64,000 bases of DNA from Marisediminitalea lipolytica (lineage in GTDB: Bacteria; Pseudomonadota; Gammaproteobacteria; Enterobacterales; Alteromonadaceae): NCBI RefSeq assembly GCF_001758465.1, contig NZ_MJIC01000015.1:496001-560000 (forward strand), in the 5' to 3' direction. The position numbers were made by a program, and so were the translations under genes. Below the pieces are notes generated by a model. It was not told the origin of the DNA, did not search any database, and was given only the letters and a program-made list of their open reading frames with translations. The number at the start of each line of letters is the position of its first letter. Positions within the stretch are counted from its first letter, which is position 1. Below are positions 28,774 through 37,885 of this stretch, in pieces.

Positions 28774-29979
28774 TTAAATACTGCGGGTCGCAACGCTTGG
28801 TGAAATCTGAGCCGCCCTGCGGGCCGGAAAAATCACCGCAAGCAATGTCATTACCAGCACCATCAGCGCAGTGCCAGCCACATATTGCATTTCCAGCGCA
28901 GGCAACGAGAAACGCTGCAATAACTGCTGACCCATAAGAATTGCCGCAGTACAGCCAAGCAGCAGGCCGCCGGCGCAAATCAGCGTATTTTCCACCATAA
29001 AGTAACGAATAATATCGGATTTACGGGCGCCCAGCGCGCGACGTGTACCAATCTGGCGAGTACGTTTGCTGATATTAAACAGCGTCAGGCCAAAGATACC
29101 TAAGGCAGTGATCGCTACCAGCACCACAATGAGTACCATCAGCATCCGCAGCATCAGCGTATCCGACGCGTTGTACTGGCGCTTATCTTCATCCATTGCA
29201 ATCACATTGGTAATAACGCGTTTGTCATAAGCGGCCAGCATTTTATCTTCAATCGTCTGCATTACTGCGGCGCGCTGGCCGGGTTCGGTGCGAATTATAA
29301 TATGCTGGTACGTTTCGGCTTTTATATACGGAAAAATGATCACGTTGTCCGGACGGTCATCCTTGAGCCACGGGCCTTTCATCTTGTCTACAATACCGAT
29401 GATCTTAAACGGGCGATCGCCAATGTACATCATCTTGCCCAGACCATCGCCTTCAGGAAATGCCTCGTCGGCAAAGGTTCTGGTTGCAATGGCTACTTTG
29501 GGTAATTTGTTCGGGTCCTGGGTTACAATAACGTCGTCCGGGTAAAAATTACGCCCTTCACTCAGCGTTACGCCCAGAGTATTGAGCATGTGATCGTCGG
29601 CCATTAAGTAGCCAGCCCGAACGCTGCGGCCGGGCTCTGGCGCAGGTTTAAGCCCCATTCCAGACGCACTGCCAGAGCCGCTTAACGGCACCGCATTGGT
29701 AATTGCCGCATCAACCACGCCTGGCAGATTGCGCAGCATGTTTTCGTCTTCTTCAAACTGCTGGGACAAGTCACGATCCTTGCCGTAGGTCATCACCGAT
29801 AGTGAGAAGATGTCCTGTTCAGGGTAGCCGGTGTCCTGCTGCAGGTAGGTCATCCGGTCCTGAATGATAAAGGCGGCATTACTCACAATAGCCGTGGTAA
29901 TGGCTATCTGGATGAGCAGCAATACCGCCCCCACTTTAGAACGACGCAAGGCATTGATAATGGGTTTAATCTCTAACAT
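28774..29979 (-). CDS. FtsX/MacB-type ABC transporter permease (second)
   Basis: 401-residue permease with an N-terminal helix (ALLL-type, about residues 18-38), a large periplasmic MacB_PCD domain and three C-terminal helices, the FtsX layout. The motif IGTRRALGARKSDIIRYF is the cytoplasmic coupling segment. The ATG at 29979 has a GGAGCC site; the 26 codons upstream of it overlap the neighbouring permease and are not needed. With the other permease it forms a heterodimeric mechanotransmission-type complex with the ATPase. Confidence 0.92.
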   Translation of the reverse strand: MLEIKPIINALRRSKVGAVLLLIQIAITTAIVSNAAFIIQDRMTYLQQDTGYPEQDIFSLSVMTYGKDRDLSQQFEEDENMLRNLPGVVDAAITNAVPLSGSGSASGMGLKPAPEPGRSVRAGYLMADDHMLNTLGVTLSEGRNFYPDDVIVTQDPNKLPKVAIATRTFADEAFPEGDGLGKMMYIGDRPFKIIGIVDKMKGPWLKDDRPDNVIIFPYIKAETYQHIIIRTEPGQRAAVMQTIEDKMLAAYDKRVITNVIAMDEDKRQYNASDTLMLRMLMVLIVVLVAITALGIFGLTLFNISKRTRQIGTRRALGARKSDIIRYFMVENTLICAGGLLLGCTAAILMGQQLLQRFSLPALEMQYVAGTALMVLVMTLLAVIFPARRAAQISPSVATRSI

Positions 29980-29989
29980 AGCGTGGCTC

Positions 29990-31303
29990 CTATTGGGTTT
30001 TAAGGTAAGTAGCTGGCGTAGTTCTGCATACCAGCCAGGCCGGATACATCCCGGCAATCACACACGCCGCGATTGCAATCACCGGGGCAGATAACAGCAT
30101 GGTCATATCCATAGTCGCCAGTGGCGAGTAGTATTCCTGTGTGAGACGGACACCCCAAAGCCCTAACTGGGCAAGTGCTATCCCTAATAATCCGCCAATC
30201 AGGCCAAGCATAGAGACCTCAACAATGTGCTGCAGGAATACCTGGCGCTTGCTGGCACCTAAGGCTCTGCGGACACCCACTTCTGGTGCGCGGCGCATAA
30301 ATTTAGCCAGCAACAGGCCCAGAATATTGGCAAGGCACACCGCCAGAAACATAAAGCTCAGTGCAACCAGTACTTCGTTATCTTCGGAAACCACATTACG
30401 GTAATCCAGCCAGTCATTCACATTGCGCAGACCAAACTGCAGGTTTTCCCGATTAAACCGTCCTGACTTTTGTTGTTCCGCCATGTAGCCCATCAGGTAT
30501 TCACCGTATTGTTTTACTGCTGCGTCATCGTCCAGTTGCACCCAGAACTGTAACCAGAAAATCTCGGACTGACGTTTATCCTTCATGGAGCGTATGTTTT
30601 CAAACTTCCAGCCATTACTGTTACCCCAGGTATCAATATCCATGACAGCAATCAGACTAAAAGGGATGTACAGATTTTCATGGTCTCTGAAAGCGCCATT
30701 GTTCACATCGTAGAATTTCATGTGAGTGGTAAAGGGAGCAACCACGCCGACGACCCGAAATGCCGTATCATCCAGAAAAAACTGCTCACCGACAGAGTTA
30801 CGGCCGCCAAACAACTTGTCATTGAGCGCTTCACTGATCACCACCACCGGGCTGGCATCATCCGCCTGTTCCTGTGTCCAGGCTGAACCATAAATAAAAG
30901 GTAAATCAAACAGATTGAAAAAATCAGCATGGGTTGCCCGGGCGTTCTGAATAAATGGGCGGACGTCAGAATTTTCCATATGCAGGGTGAAGCCGGTACG
31001 CAGCATCGCCGCTTTATATCGCCCAACGGGGGCTTGTGCGAGGTGTTGGGCATCCTGATAGGTCAGCTGAAAAGGCAGATTATCTTCAGACCAGGTGTCA
31101 TTCCCGTCATCCATGGTTTGTAACTGGGGATGAAACAGGCGGTCACTTTTCTGTTCTATGGGATCCATGGACATCATGTGATACACCGACAGACTGGTCA
31201 TGGTAATGCCTATTCCCAGCGCAATGGCAAGCACCATCAGAAAACTTACCGTGGGCGTGCGGCGCAGACTACGCCAGCCTAAATCAATATAGTGTAGAAA
31301 CAT
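29990..31303 (-). CDS. FtsX/MacB-type ABC transporter permease (first)
   Basis: 437-residue permease: N-terminal helix (VSFLMVLAIALGIGITM), large periplasmic domain (about 45-320) and three C-terminal helices. The coupling motif is VGVRRALGASKRQVFLQH. It lies 1 base behind the ATPase gene and is followed after 10 bases by the second permease. Family knowledge suggests efflux of peptides, macrolide-like compounds or lipoproteins; the substrate is not readable from sequence. Confidence 0.92.
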   Translation of the reverse strand: MFLHYIDLGWRSLRRTPTVSFLMVLAIALGIGITMTSLSVYHMMSMDPIEQKSDRLFHPQLQTMDDGNDTWSEDNLPFQLTYQDAQHLAQAPVGRYKAAMLRTGFTLHMENSDVRPFIQNARATHADFFNLFDLPFIYGSAWTQEQADDASPVVVISEALNDKLFGGRNSVGEQFFLDDTAFRVVGVVAPFTTHMKFYDVNNGAFRDHENLYIPFSLIAVMDIDTWGNSNGWKFENIRSMKDKRQSEIFWLQFWVQLDDDAAVKQYGEYLMGYMAEQQKSGRFNRENLQFGLRNVNDWLDYRNVVSEDNEVLVALSFMFLAVCLANILGLLLAKFMRRAPEVGVRRALGASKRQVFLQHIVEVSMLGLIGGLLGIALAQLGLWGVRLTQEYYSPLATMDMTMLLSAPVIAIAACVIAGMYPAWLVCRTTPATYLKTQ

Positions 31304-31304
31304 A

Positions 31305-32021
31305 TCAGCCTCCTACTACGGCACGATCTGTCTGCCGGGCGACACCCTGATACAGGGTTAAGTCAGCAACCTGGCCATCAACAATCTGAATGTTGCGAGG
31401 TGCTCTTCGAGCCAGTTCCGGATCGTGGGTAACCATCACAATGGTCGCGCCGTCCCGGTTAATTTGCTCGAGTAGCTCCATCACCTGACGGGCCATTAAG
31501 CTATCGAGGTTGCCGGTTGGTTCATCGGCCAGTAGAAAGCGCGGTTCACCCGCCAGGGCGCGGGCAATGGCCACGCGCTGTTGCTGACCACCAGAGAGTT
31601 GTTGAGGTAAATGCTTTGCCCGGCTAGCCAGACCAACCTGTTCCAGGCAAGCTTCGATACGCTTTTTACGCTCCGCCGCTTTAATGCCCCGGTAACGTAA
31701 AGGCACTTCAACATTTTCGTACAAATTAAGGTCGGGGATCAGGTTAAAGCCCTGAAAGATAAACCCAATTTTTTGATTACGTAAATCAGCACGCTGATTG
31801 TCTGACAAGGCGCCGACGTTAACGTCGTCGAGCATATACTGACCACTCGAAAAGGGCTCGAGCATCCCGGCGATATTTAAAAAGGTGGTTTTGCCAGAGC
31901 CGGACGGACCGGTAACCGCAATAAATTCGCCTTCTTTAACCTCCAGGTCAAAGTCACGCAGGGCATGGGTCTGGACCATCTCGGTCTGGTAAACTTTACT
32001 CACATTCTTCATCGTTAACAT
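31305..32021 (-). CDS. MacB-type ABC transporter ATP-binding protein
   Basis: 238-residue ATPase with Walker A TGPSGSGKTTFLN near residue 37, signature LSGGQQQRVAIARAL near 141, Walker B FLLADEPTGNLDS and switch His in VMVTHDPELA. The LolD/MacB subfamily is indicated by the sequence and by FtsX-type partner permeases. It sits between the adaptor gene and the permeases. Confidence 0.95.
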   Translation of the reverse strand: MLTMKNVSKVYQTEMVQTHALRDFDLEVKEGEFIAVTGPSGSGKTTFLNIAGMLEPFSSGQYMLDDVNVGALSDNQRADLRNQKIGFIFQGFNLIPDLNLYENVEVPLRYRGIKAAERKKRIEACLEQVGLASRAKHLPQQLSGGQQQRVAIARALAGEPRFLLADEPTGNLDSLMARQVMELLEQINRDGATIVMVTHDPELARRAPRNIQIVDGQVADLTLYQGVARQTDRAVVGG

Positions 32022-32065
32022 GTCTGTATTCCTTTTAAATTAAGTGCGATCACAAGCAAGCATGC

Positions 32066-33322
32066 TTAACGCAATAAAATGGATTCGGCTTGTTCAAAGC
32101 TTTGATAGCTGGAGATAATGATCTGATCTCCCGGTTGTACGCCGGCCATAATTTCAACTTCGCGCATACTGGTTGCACCGGTCTCAATCGGGATCCGCGA
32201 GGCAATCTGCCCCTCTAATTTGTACGCAACATAACCGCCGGCCTGTAAAAAACTACCCCGGCGAACTTTTACAATGTCACTGCGGTTTTCAAGCAGTATC
32301 CGTGCGGTAACCTGTTGGTTCTGGCGAATCTGGCTAAGACTGTTCTGATCAAAACGCACGCGTGTAGTAACCTCGCGTTCTGTGACCTCCGGGGAGATCG
32401 CAGACAGTGTTCCCATTACCGTTTGACGGCCAATCTGTAGCTCCACATCCATACCCAGGCCGAGTTCATTGGCAAAGCTTTCTGCGACATTAATTTCGGC
32501 TTCATAAGCGGTTAAATCTACCAGGGTCATTAATGGCTGATTAGGCGTCACCAACGAACGACCGGTAACAAACAGGTTACCGACAACCCCTTCAACACTG
32601 GCGGTAACCGTCAGATTGCCCACTTTCCTTTCCAGTTCGTCAACGACCAGTTGCTGGCGGGCAACCGTGTTATGTGCTGATTGCACTTCAAACGCCAGGG
32701 TGTCTTTGGCCAGAGCGACTTCCTGTTCGGCATGATTGACGTTGAGTTTCGCCCGGGCCAGTTCGTCCTCGGCTTTCTCAAAGTCTATCTGACTGATAAT
32801 GTTTGTCTTAATCGAAGCTTTGGCGCGGCGGCTCTCGCGCTCTGCGGCTGTTAGCTCAACATTGGCAAGGTCCAGTTGTTTATTGAGCAAGAGTGTCTGA
32901 CGGCGGGCATCCAGGCGTTTGCGGGATAATTCGCCTTCCAGTCGAGCCAGTTCTGAACGCTCCTGCTGTAACTGGTTTTGCAGCTGCGGGCTTTCAACAC
33001 GGGCTACTGCCTGACCTTTCGACACTTTATCGCCGGCTCTCACTAACAAGGTGACCAGTCCTTCTTCCGGGCTATAGACTTGTGGTGCATTGGCAGCAAC
33101 GATTCGACCGGTTGCGGCGATATCCCGGGTTAGATCGCCACGTTCTACCGTAGCAATCTGCACGCTGGCGCGTTCGACTGATTTCGCGGCGGTATCAGAG
33201 GTTAGAATGGCTTCAGCAGATATGGCCAGGGTGATTAACACGGCTGCGCTAACCAGAACCAATTTGAGTTTGTTACGCTTGGGCACAATTACCGCATCCT
33301 GGGCACTGGTATCCTTGATCAT
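32066..33322 (-). CDS. HlyD/MacA-type periplasmic adaptor
   Basis: 418-residue membrane fusion protein: an N-terminal membrane helix (about residues 20-38), biotinyl-lipoyl half motif (YSPEEGLVTLLVRAGDKVSKGQ), a long alpha-helical hairpin (about 105-225) and C-terminal beta-barrel domains. It would connect the MacB-type pump to an outer-membrane channel encoded elsewhere. Its ATG at 33322 overlaps the stop of the upstream 29-residue ORF (ATGA), so translation of the two is coupled. Confidence 0.92.
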   Translation of the reverse strand: MIKDTSAQDAVIVPKRNKLKLVLVSAAVLITLAISAEAILTSDTAAKSVERASVQIATVERGDLTRDIAATGRIVAANAPQVYSPEEGLVTLLVRAGDKVSKGQAVARVESPQLQNQLQQERSELARLEGELSRKRLDARRQTLLLNKQLDLANVELTAAERESRRAKASIKTNIISQIDFEKAEDELARAKLNVNHAEQEVALAKDTLAFEVQSAHNTVARQQLVVDELERKVGNLTVTASVEGVVGNLFVTGRSLVTPNQPLMTLVDLTAYEAEINVAESFANELGLGMDVELQIGRQTVMGTLSAISPEVTEREVTTRVRFDQNSLSQIRQNQQVTARILLENRSDIVKVRRGSFLQAGGYVAYKLEGQIASRIPIETGATSMREVEIMAGVQPGDQIIISSYQSFEQAESILLR

Positions 33323-33408
33323 TTCACACCGCCTGTTTCCATCAGCGTGATGCAAGCTGCAGTTGCCAGCAATACTATGGGTACAGCAATAAAGTGAATT
33401 AAAATCAT
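33319..33408 (-). CDS. 29-residue hydrophobic peptide gene opening the ABC operon
   Basis: Tiny ORF in front of the adaptor gene. The start at 33408 has an excellent ribosome site (GGGAGGG, 6-7 bases away) and the stop overlaps the adaptor ATG as ATGA. The product starts MILIHFIAVPIVLLATAACI, one hydrophobic helix, and ends METGGVK. I recognise no family. It resembles small membrane proteins that accompany efflux pumps or kinases (AcrZ, KdpF, MgrB style), but a purely translational role in coupling is also possible. Confidence 0.6.
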   Translation of the reverse strand: MILIHFIAVPIVLLATAACITLMETGGVK

Positions 33409-33460
33409 AAGTGTCCCTCCCGAACAGTTATTTATGCATTGGTTGCGTATAACTGTTTAA

Positions 33461-33476
33461 TACCAGTAACGTGCCA
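33461..33476 (-). promoter_or_regulatory. Sigma-54-like promoter of the ABC/two-component operon
   Basis: On the minus strand TGGCACGTTACTGGTA. The -24 element is a perfect TGGCACG; the -12 element is TGGTA where TTGCA is the consensus, so GG and G are in register but the C is T. It lies about 53 bases before the small ORF start. The operon encodes a sigma-54 activator, which supports the reading. Confidence 0.6.
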
Positions 33477-33515
33477 TTTTTTAAGTATATGTATTTCAAG
33501 GTTTATTTCGTTTTC

Positions 33516-33568
33516 AAGTGTCCGCTCAAGGAAGGCCGGACAGTTAAAGTGTCCGCTGCGGACACTTT
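33516..33568. promoter_or_regulatory. Palindromic enhancer sites (GTGTCCGC-N-GCGGACAC)
   Basis: A perfect 23-base palindrome at 33546-33568 has arms AAAGTGTCCGC around one central base. A second, looser pair of half-sites lies at 33516-33525 (AAGTGTCCGC) and 33535-33545 (GCCGGACAGTT). They lie 40-92 bases upstream of the sigma-54-like promoter, the usual place for an NtrC-family regulator to bind. Confidence 0.65.
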
Positions 33569-33722
33569 GCGGTCAGGCATTGGTCGTTTTGTCACCGCAT
33601 TTCCGTTAAACTACGCTTGTTTAAAGGGTCTTTGTTTTGTCGGTCGCTATATTTGCTGGTATCCGGAGATTCTGTGGGGATAAACTGGGAAAAACATAAA
33701 CGAAATATTTATCCTAATTTAA

Positions 33723-33880
33723 AGTGATAAATTAAATTGAATTTATCACTTGCCGAAATTGGGTAAGCCTTATTTATTAAGCCTTGCAGAGTAGCTGTTG
33801 TTCTTTGTACTGTTAATTTGCTGTAAATATAAAAATTTCGTTTTGGTGTTTTAAAAGTCTAAAAATAGGATATATATCCT
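33723..33880. promoter_or_regulatory. Palindromes upstream of ilvIH
   Basis: AT-rich intergenic stretch with an inverted repeat AGTGATAAATT/AATTTATCACT (11-base arms, 6-base spacer; 33723-33750) and a perfect palindrome AGGATATATATCCT (33867-33880), followed by GGATATGTATC at about 33899. They lie 230-385 bases before ilvI. In enterobacteria Lrp binds a long upstream region of ilvIH; which protein binds here is unknown. Confidence 0.4.
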
Positions 33881-34108
33881 AATATAATCATTATTTGGGA
33901 TATGTATCTCACTTTTATTCAAAAAGTTGTTTGATCTTCCACCTGCCTTCGTTATAGTCCGCGTACTTCAGCACCGAATGGTTATTCACGCTGAAGAACG
34001 AATATTCTGGCAAAGCTAAACAAACTGTCATTTGCCTTTAATCAAGTAGTAAGACACTGCATTAATTTATGATTGGCATAAATTAACAATCCATTAGGAG
34101 ATAGCACC

Positions 34109-35827
34109 GTGAAGATGATGTCGGGCGCCGCCATGGTGGTGGAAGCGCTAAAAGATGTAGGAGTTACACATGTATTCGGTTACCCGGGTGGTGCCGTTCT
34201 TGACATTTATGATGCATTATTTGCTCAGGATGATGTCAAACATGTCCTCGTGCGTCATGAACAGGCAGCTGCCCACATGGCAGATGGTTACGCGCGTTCG
34301 ACAGGCAAAACCGGTACTGTGCTCGTCACCTCAGGCCCTGGTGCTACCAATACCATAACTGGTATCGCAACCGCCTACATGGACTCTATCCCAATGGTGG
34401 TATTGTCTGGTCAGGTACCGTCTATGCACATTGGTGAAGATGCCTTCCAGGAAACCGATATGGTGGGTTGTTCACGCCCAATCGTTAAACACAGCTTCCT
34501 GGTTAAACGCGCAGTAGATATTCCGGATGCGATTGCAAAGGCATATTACATTGCTAACACCGGCCGTCCGGGCCCGGTAGTGGTCGATCTGCCTAAAGAT
34601 ATCGTTAACGTGATGGAAGAGCACCCATACGTGTTCCCGTCTGACGTTACCATGCGCTCTTACAACCCAACCGTACGTGGCCACATGAAGCAGGTTAAGA
34701 AAGCCGTTGCTTCATTGACACAAGCCGAACGTCCGGTATTGTACGTTGGTGGTGGTGCGATCACGGCTGAAGCCTCTGGTCTGGTAACGCAACTTGCTGA
34801 GCTGTTAGGTGCTCCGGTAACCTGTACCCTTATGGGCCTGGGCGCGTTCCCTGGTACCCATGAGCAGTTCGTTGGTATGCTGGGCATGCACGGCACGATG
34901 GAAGCCAACAAAACCATGCACAACTCAGACTGCATTTTAGCGCTGGGTGCCCGTTTTGATGATCGTGTAACCAACAACGTTGATAAATTCTGCCCCCATG
35001 CTGACATTATCCATGTGGATATCGATCCGGCATCGATTTCGAAAACCGTTAATGCACATATTCCGGTAGTGGGTTCTGTTGAAACTGTACTGGAACAGCT
35101 ACTGGGTCTGTTAACGCCGGAAGAGTTACCCGATCAAAAAGCCAAACTGGCTGACTGGTGGGAGCAAATTAATCAGTGGCGTAGCCGCAAGTGTCTGAGC
35201 TTTGAGCAGGGCGACACGGTTATTAAACCGCAAAAGGTTATCGAATCACTGTACAAGCACACCAATGGTGATGCTTATGTAAGCTCTGATGTTGGCCAGC
35301 ACCAGATGTTTGCTGCATTGTATTATCCGTATGATAAGCCACGCCGCTGGATCAACTCTGGTGGTCTGGGTACCATGGGCTTCGGTTTACCAGCAGCAAT
35401 GGGCGTGCAGTTTGCGCATCCTGATGCCACCTCTGTGGTGGTTACCGGTGACGGCAGTATCCAGATGAATATTCAGGAACTGTCCACCTGTTTGCAGTAC
35501 AACCTGCCGATTAAAATTATTTCACTGAACAACCGTGCACTGGGTATGGTGCGTCAGTGGCAGGACATGATCTATAAAGGTCGTCATTCTCATTCTTATA
35601 TGGAATCACTGCCTGACTTCGTAAAACTGGTAGAGGCCTACGGTCACGTGGGTATCAAAGTCGATTCTCTCGACCAACTCGATTCCGCCATGGAGCAGTG
35701 CTTTGCCATGAAAGATCGCTTGGTATTTATGGATATTGCGGTAGACCAAAACGAGCACGTATATCCAATGCAAATTAAATACGGCGCAATGGACGACATG
35801 CGTTTAAGTAAGACGGAGAGAACCTGA
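34109..35827 (+). CDS. ilvI: Acetolactate synthase large subunit
   Basis: Thiamine-diphosphate enzyme condensing pyruvate (or pyruvate and 2-oxobutyrate) in valine/leucine/isoleucine synthesis. The 572-residue protein has [15 protein letters not shown] with [16 protein letters not shown] (catalytic Glu), [19 protein letters not shown], and the TPP motif [15 protein letters not shown]. Translation starts at GTG (34109), placed 7 bases after AGGAG; the ATGs two and three codons later are too far away. It overlaps ilvH by one base. Confidence 0.97.
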   Translation: MKMMSGAAMVVEALKDVGVTHVFGYPGGAVLDIYDALFAQDDVKHVLVRHEQAAAHMADGYARSTGKTGTVLVTSGPGATNTITGIATAYMDSIPMVVLSGQVPSMHIGEDAFQETDMVGCSRPIVKHSFLVKRAVDIPDAIAKAYYIANTGRPGPVVVDLPKDIVNVMEEHPYVFPSDVTMRSYNPTVRGHMKQVKKAVASLTQAERPVLYVGGGAITAEASGLVTQLAELLGAPVTCTLMGLGAFPGTHEQFVGMLGMHGTMEANKTMHNSDCILALGARFDDRVTNNVDKFCPHADIIHVDIDPASISKTVNAHIPVVGSVETVLEQLLGLLTPEELPDQKAKLADWWEQINQWRSRKCLSFEQGDTVIKPQKVIESLYKHTNGDAYVSSDVGQHQMFAALYYPYDKPRRWINSGGLGTMGFGLPAAMGVQFAHPDATSVVVTGDGSIQMNIQELSTCLQYNLPIKIISLNNRALGMVRQWQDMIYKGRHSHSYMESLPDFVKLVEAYGHVGIKVDSLDQLDSAMEQCFAMKDRLVFMDIAVDQNEHVYPMQIKYGAMDDMRLSKTERT

Positions 35828-36324
35828 TGAAACGAGTTATTTCAGTATTAATGGAAAACATGCCGGGCGCGTTGTCCCGCATTGTTGGTGTATTTTCACA
35901 ACGTGGTTATAACGTTGACTCTCTGTGTGTAGCACCAACTGAAGATCCAAGCCTGTCACGCCTGACAATTATTACTCAGGCTGACGACAAGGTAATTGAA
36001 CAAATCACCAAGCAGGTAAATAAGCTGGTGGACGTACTGAAGGTTATCGACCTGTCTGAAAACGCCCACATCGAACGCGAAATGATGCTGATTAAGGTCG
36101 CTACCCGCACCGAAGCAATCCGTGCTGAAGTGAAGCGTAATGCGGATATCTTCCGGGCTAATATCCTGGATGTATCGTTAAGCAATTACACTATGGAAGT
36201 TACCGGTACCACCGATAAACTGGATGCCTTTGCGACCACCATGGCGCAATGCACCGAAATTATCGAATCTTCACGTACTGGTGTGTGTGGTCTGGCCCGT
36301 GGTGAGCGAGCGCTGCGCCCTTAA
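35827..36324 (+). CDS. ilvH: Acetolactate synthase small (regulatory) subunit
   Basis: 165-residue ACT-domain subunit that activates IlvI and confers valine feedback inhibition. It begins [23 protein letters not shown], with the effector-binding loop region NMPGALSRIVGVFSQRGYN, and has IEREMMLIKV at the start of the second domain. Its ATG shares the last base of the ilvI stop (TGATG), so the subunits are translationally coupled. Confidence 0.97.
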   Translation: MKRVISVLMENMPGALSRIVGVFSQRGYNVDSLCVAPTEDPSLSRLTIITQADDKVIEQITKQVNKLVDVLKVIDLSENAHIEREMMLIKVATRTEAIRAEVKRNADIFRANILDVSLSNYTMEVTGTTDKLDAFATTMAQCTEIIESSRTGVCGLARGERALRP

Positions 36325-36352
36325 CCTTCAGGTTGCGGTAGTTAAAAATAAC

Positions 36353-36380
36353 AATGCCCGGTTTAGCCGGGCATTTTTTT
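36353..36380 (+). terminator. Intrinsic terminator of ilvIH
   Basis: Stem AATGCCCGG/CCGGGCATT with a 4-5 base loop (TTTAG) and a run of seven T, 28 bases after the ilvH stop. It sits between ilvH and the convergent small gene. Confidence 0.93.
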
Positions 36381-36397
36381 GTCTGTAGTTCTCGGTG

Positions 36398-36682
36398 CTA
36401 TTTAAAGCGAGGGTCGCGATACTTTGAATAATCCTGTCGTTGCTGACTTCTTACTGCCAGCATAATCATGGTGATAGAAAACAACGAAAATATAAAAGGC
36501 AGATAACTATCGTCGATGCTGGCTACCGCCCGTTGCTGTGATGGATAGCTGGTGGTCGGGCCCTGGAATGCGTGTTCCTGACGGAATTTTGTGAGTGCAT
36601 CTTCAGAATCAGGCTGTACAGCTGCTGCCGGCAGTGACAGAGCAAAACATAACAAAATTTTAAAAGCGCCTTTAACCCGCAT
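36398..36682 (-). CDS. Small exported or membrane protein of unknown function
   Basis: 94-residue protein with a signal peptide (MRVKGAFKILLCFALSLPAA) and a second hydrophobic segment near residues 60-78 (YLPFIFSLFSITMIMLAV), then a charged tail RSQQRQDYSKYRDPRFK. It probably has one membrane helix with the tail in the cytoplasm. A strong GGAGGTAA site supports it as a real gene. No family recognised. Confidence 0.7.
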   Translation of the reverse strand: MRVKGAFKILLCFALSLPAAAVQPDSEDALTKFRQEHAFQGPTTSYPSQQRAVASIDDSYLPFIFSLFSITMIMLAVRSQQRQDYSKYRDPRFK

Positions 36683-36839
36683 TCAGGTTACCTCCGTGTT
36701 ACTGTTTTGGTTAATTATTAACCACGCCTTAGAAGTCCATTAAACCCAATTCTTTTGCAATGAGCAAGTAGGTGGCTAAATATAATTTTAAGTCCGACCA
36801 GTCATTGCGAATATTTTATTCGTGGAAGTGGCGGCTTTA

Positions 36840-37478
36840 TTACAATGCACGCCAGTACCACCAGGACATCGCTGTCGGGATTAACAGGCTGGGCACTAGT
36901 AAACCCGCTACCAGTAAACCAGCGAGATTTGTTGGTAATACCCAGACAAGCACGCTGGTTAATAAGCCCGCGGCCAGGGTTAATTTTCCTGCCAGGCGGT
37001 GAGTTTTCTGCCAAACTACATCACTGCAAAGTGTCCACGGCGTTTTAATACCAATAAAAAAGTTACTGCGTACCTTGCCAAAATAGTTGCCCATAATCAT
37101 AAAAGAAATGCCCAAAGCACTGATTATTAGTTGGAACATGGGCACATCAAAGCCGTTGGCCAGCATTAAGTAACCTGCTTCCACGGCAATAAACAGTGCC
37201 ATCAGCGCCCAGAAAATGGCATGAATACCTACCCTGGATTGTGCCAGATGCCGTTTTCTCGGCTCTAAAAATTTAAGCGAAGCTAATAACCCGGTTAGCG
37301 CCAGCATCAGCAGTGGCGGCACAAATAACGCAAAGGTCGCGCTGGCCGAGGCATCTGCCTTGCCACTGATGCCCCAGTGAACAGGCAACGTGAACTCCGG
37401 GGGTATTTGCATCAACGCGGTAACCGAGGCAATAACACTAACGGTAACTATCAATCCAGCCAGTTTAATCGTGTTCAT
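36840..37478 (-). CDS. SdpI/DUF1648-family membrane protein
   Basis: 212-residue protein with about six membrane helices. It has an N-terminal DUF1648-type segment (MQIPPEFTLPVHWGISGKAD) and a C-terminal SdpI region with VRSNFFIGIKTPWTLCSDVVWQKTHRLAGK, the family hallmark. In Bacillus, SdpI gives immunity to the toxin SdpC and also signals to the repressor SdpR. The start overlaps the preceding ArsR-type gene by 4 bases. No toxin gene is nearby, so the role may be self-defence against other bacteria or envelope sensing. Confidence 0.88.
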   Translation of the reverse strand: MNTIKLAGLIVTVSVIASVTALMQIPPEFTLPVHWGISGKADASASATFALFVPPLLMLALTGLLASLKFLEPRKRHLAQSRVGIHAIFWALMALFIAVEAGYLMLANGFDVPMFQLIISALGISFMIMGNYFGKVRSNFFIGIKTPWTLCSDVVWQKTHRLAGKLTLAAGLLTSVLVWVLPTNLAGLLVAGLLVPSLLIPTAMSWWYWRAL

Positions 37479-37762
37479 GGTTGCTCCTTAGTTGATTCGG
37501 TTTTGGGGGAGTCCAGCAGATTAAGCATGCTGGTCAGCACGTCCTCCAATACGCTGGTGTTTAATGAATAAGTAATAGTGGTGCCTTCTTTAACCGTGAC
37601 AACCAGATTGGCACTTTTCAGTACATTAAAATGGCCAGACAGTGTCGATTTGGCCACATCTATTTGTTCGGCAATTTCACCTGCGGAATAATCTTTTTGT
37701 TTCAACAAGTGCAGTATCTGGCGGCGCACCGGACTGGAAAGCGCCTGAAATACATCTGACAT
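37475..37762 (-). CDS. ArsR-family autorepressor (SdpR-like)
   Basis: 95-residue winged-helix repressor: MSDVFQALSSPVRRQILHLL, recognition helix region IAEQIDVAKSTLSGHFNVLKSANLV, and the wing VKEGTTITYSLN. No metal-binding cysteines are present. It is coupled by a 4-base overlap to an SdpI-type gene, the same pairing as Bacillus sdpR-sdpI. The start at 37762 is next to two palindromic operators, suggesting autorepression. Confidence 0.9.
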   Translation of the reverse strand: MSDVFQALSSPVRRQILHLLKQKDYSAGEIAEQIDVAKSTLSGHFNVLKSANLVVTVKEGTTITYSLNTSVLEDVLTSMLNLLDSPKTESTKEQP

Positions 37763-37787
37763 AACTTGACTGCCTGTGTAGTTTATT

Positions 37788-37852
37788 AATTCGTAATTTA
37801 GCGAATTAACGAAATATAGGCAATCTTTATTTCGTAATATAGCGAAATAAAG
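37788..37852. promoter_or_regulatory. Two palindromic operators ahead of sdpR/sdpI
   Basis: Two related palindromes, AATTCGTAATTTAGCGAATT (37788-37807) and ATTTCGTAATATAGCGAAAT (37829-37848), share the core TTCGTAATWTAGCGAA and are 41 bases apart. The second extends to 10-base arms over 37825-37852. They lie just upstream of the ArsR-type gene and are probably its binding sites. Confidence 0.7.
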
Positions 37853-37885
37853 GTGGCTTTTGGGTTGGTTGAAATTTAAATTCTT

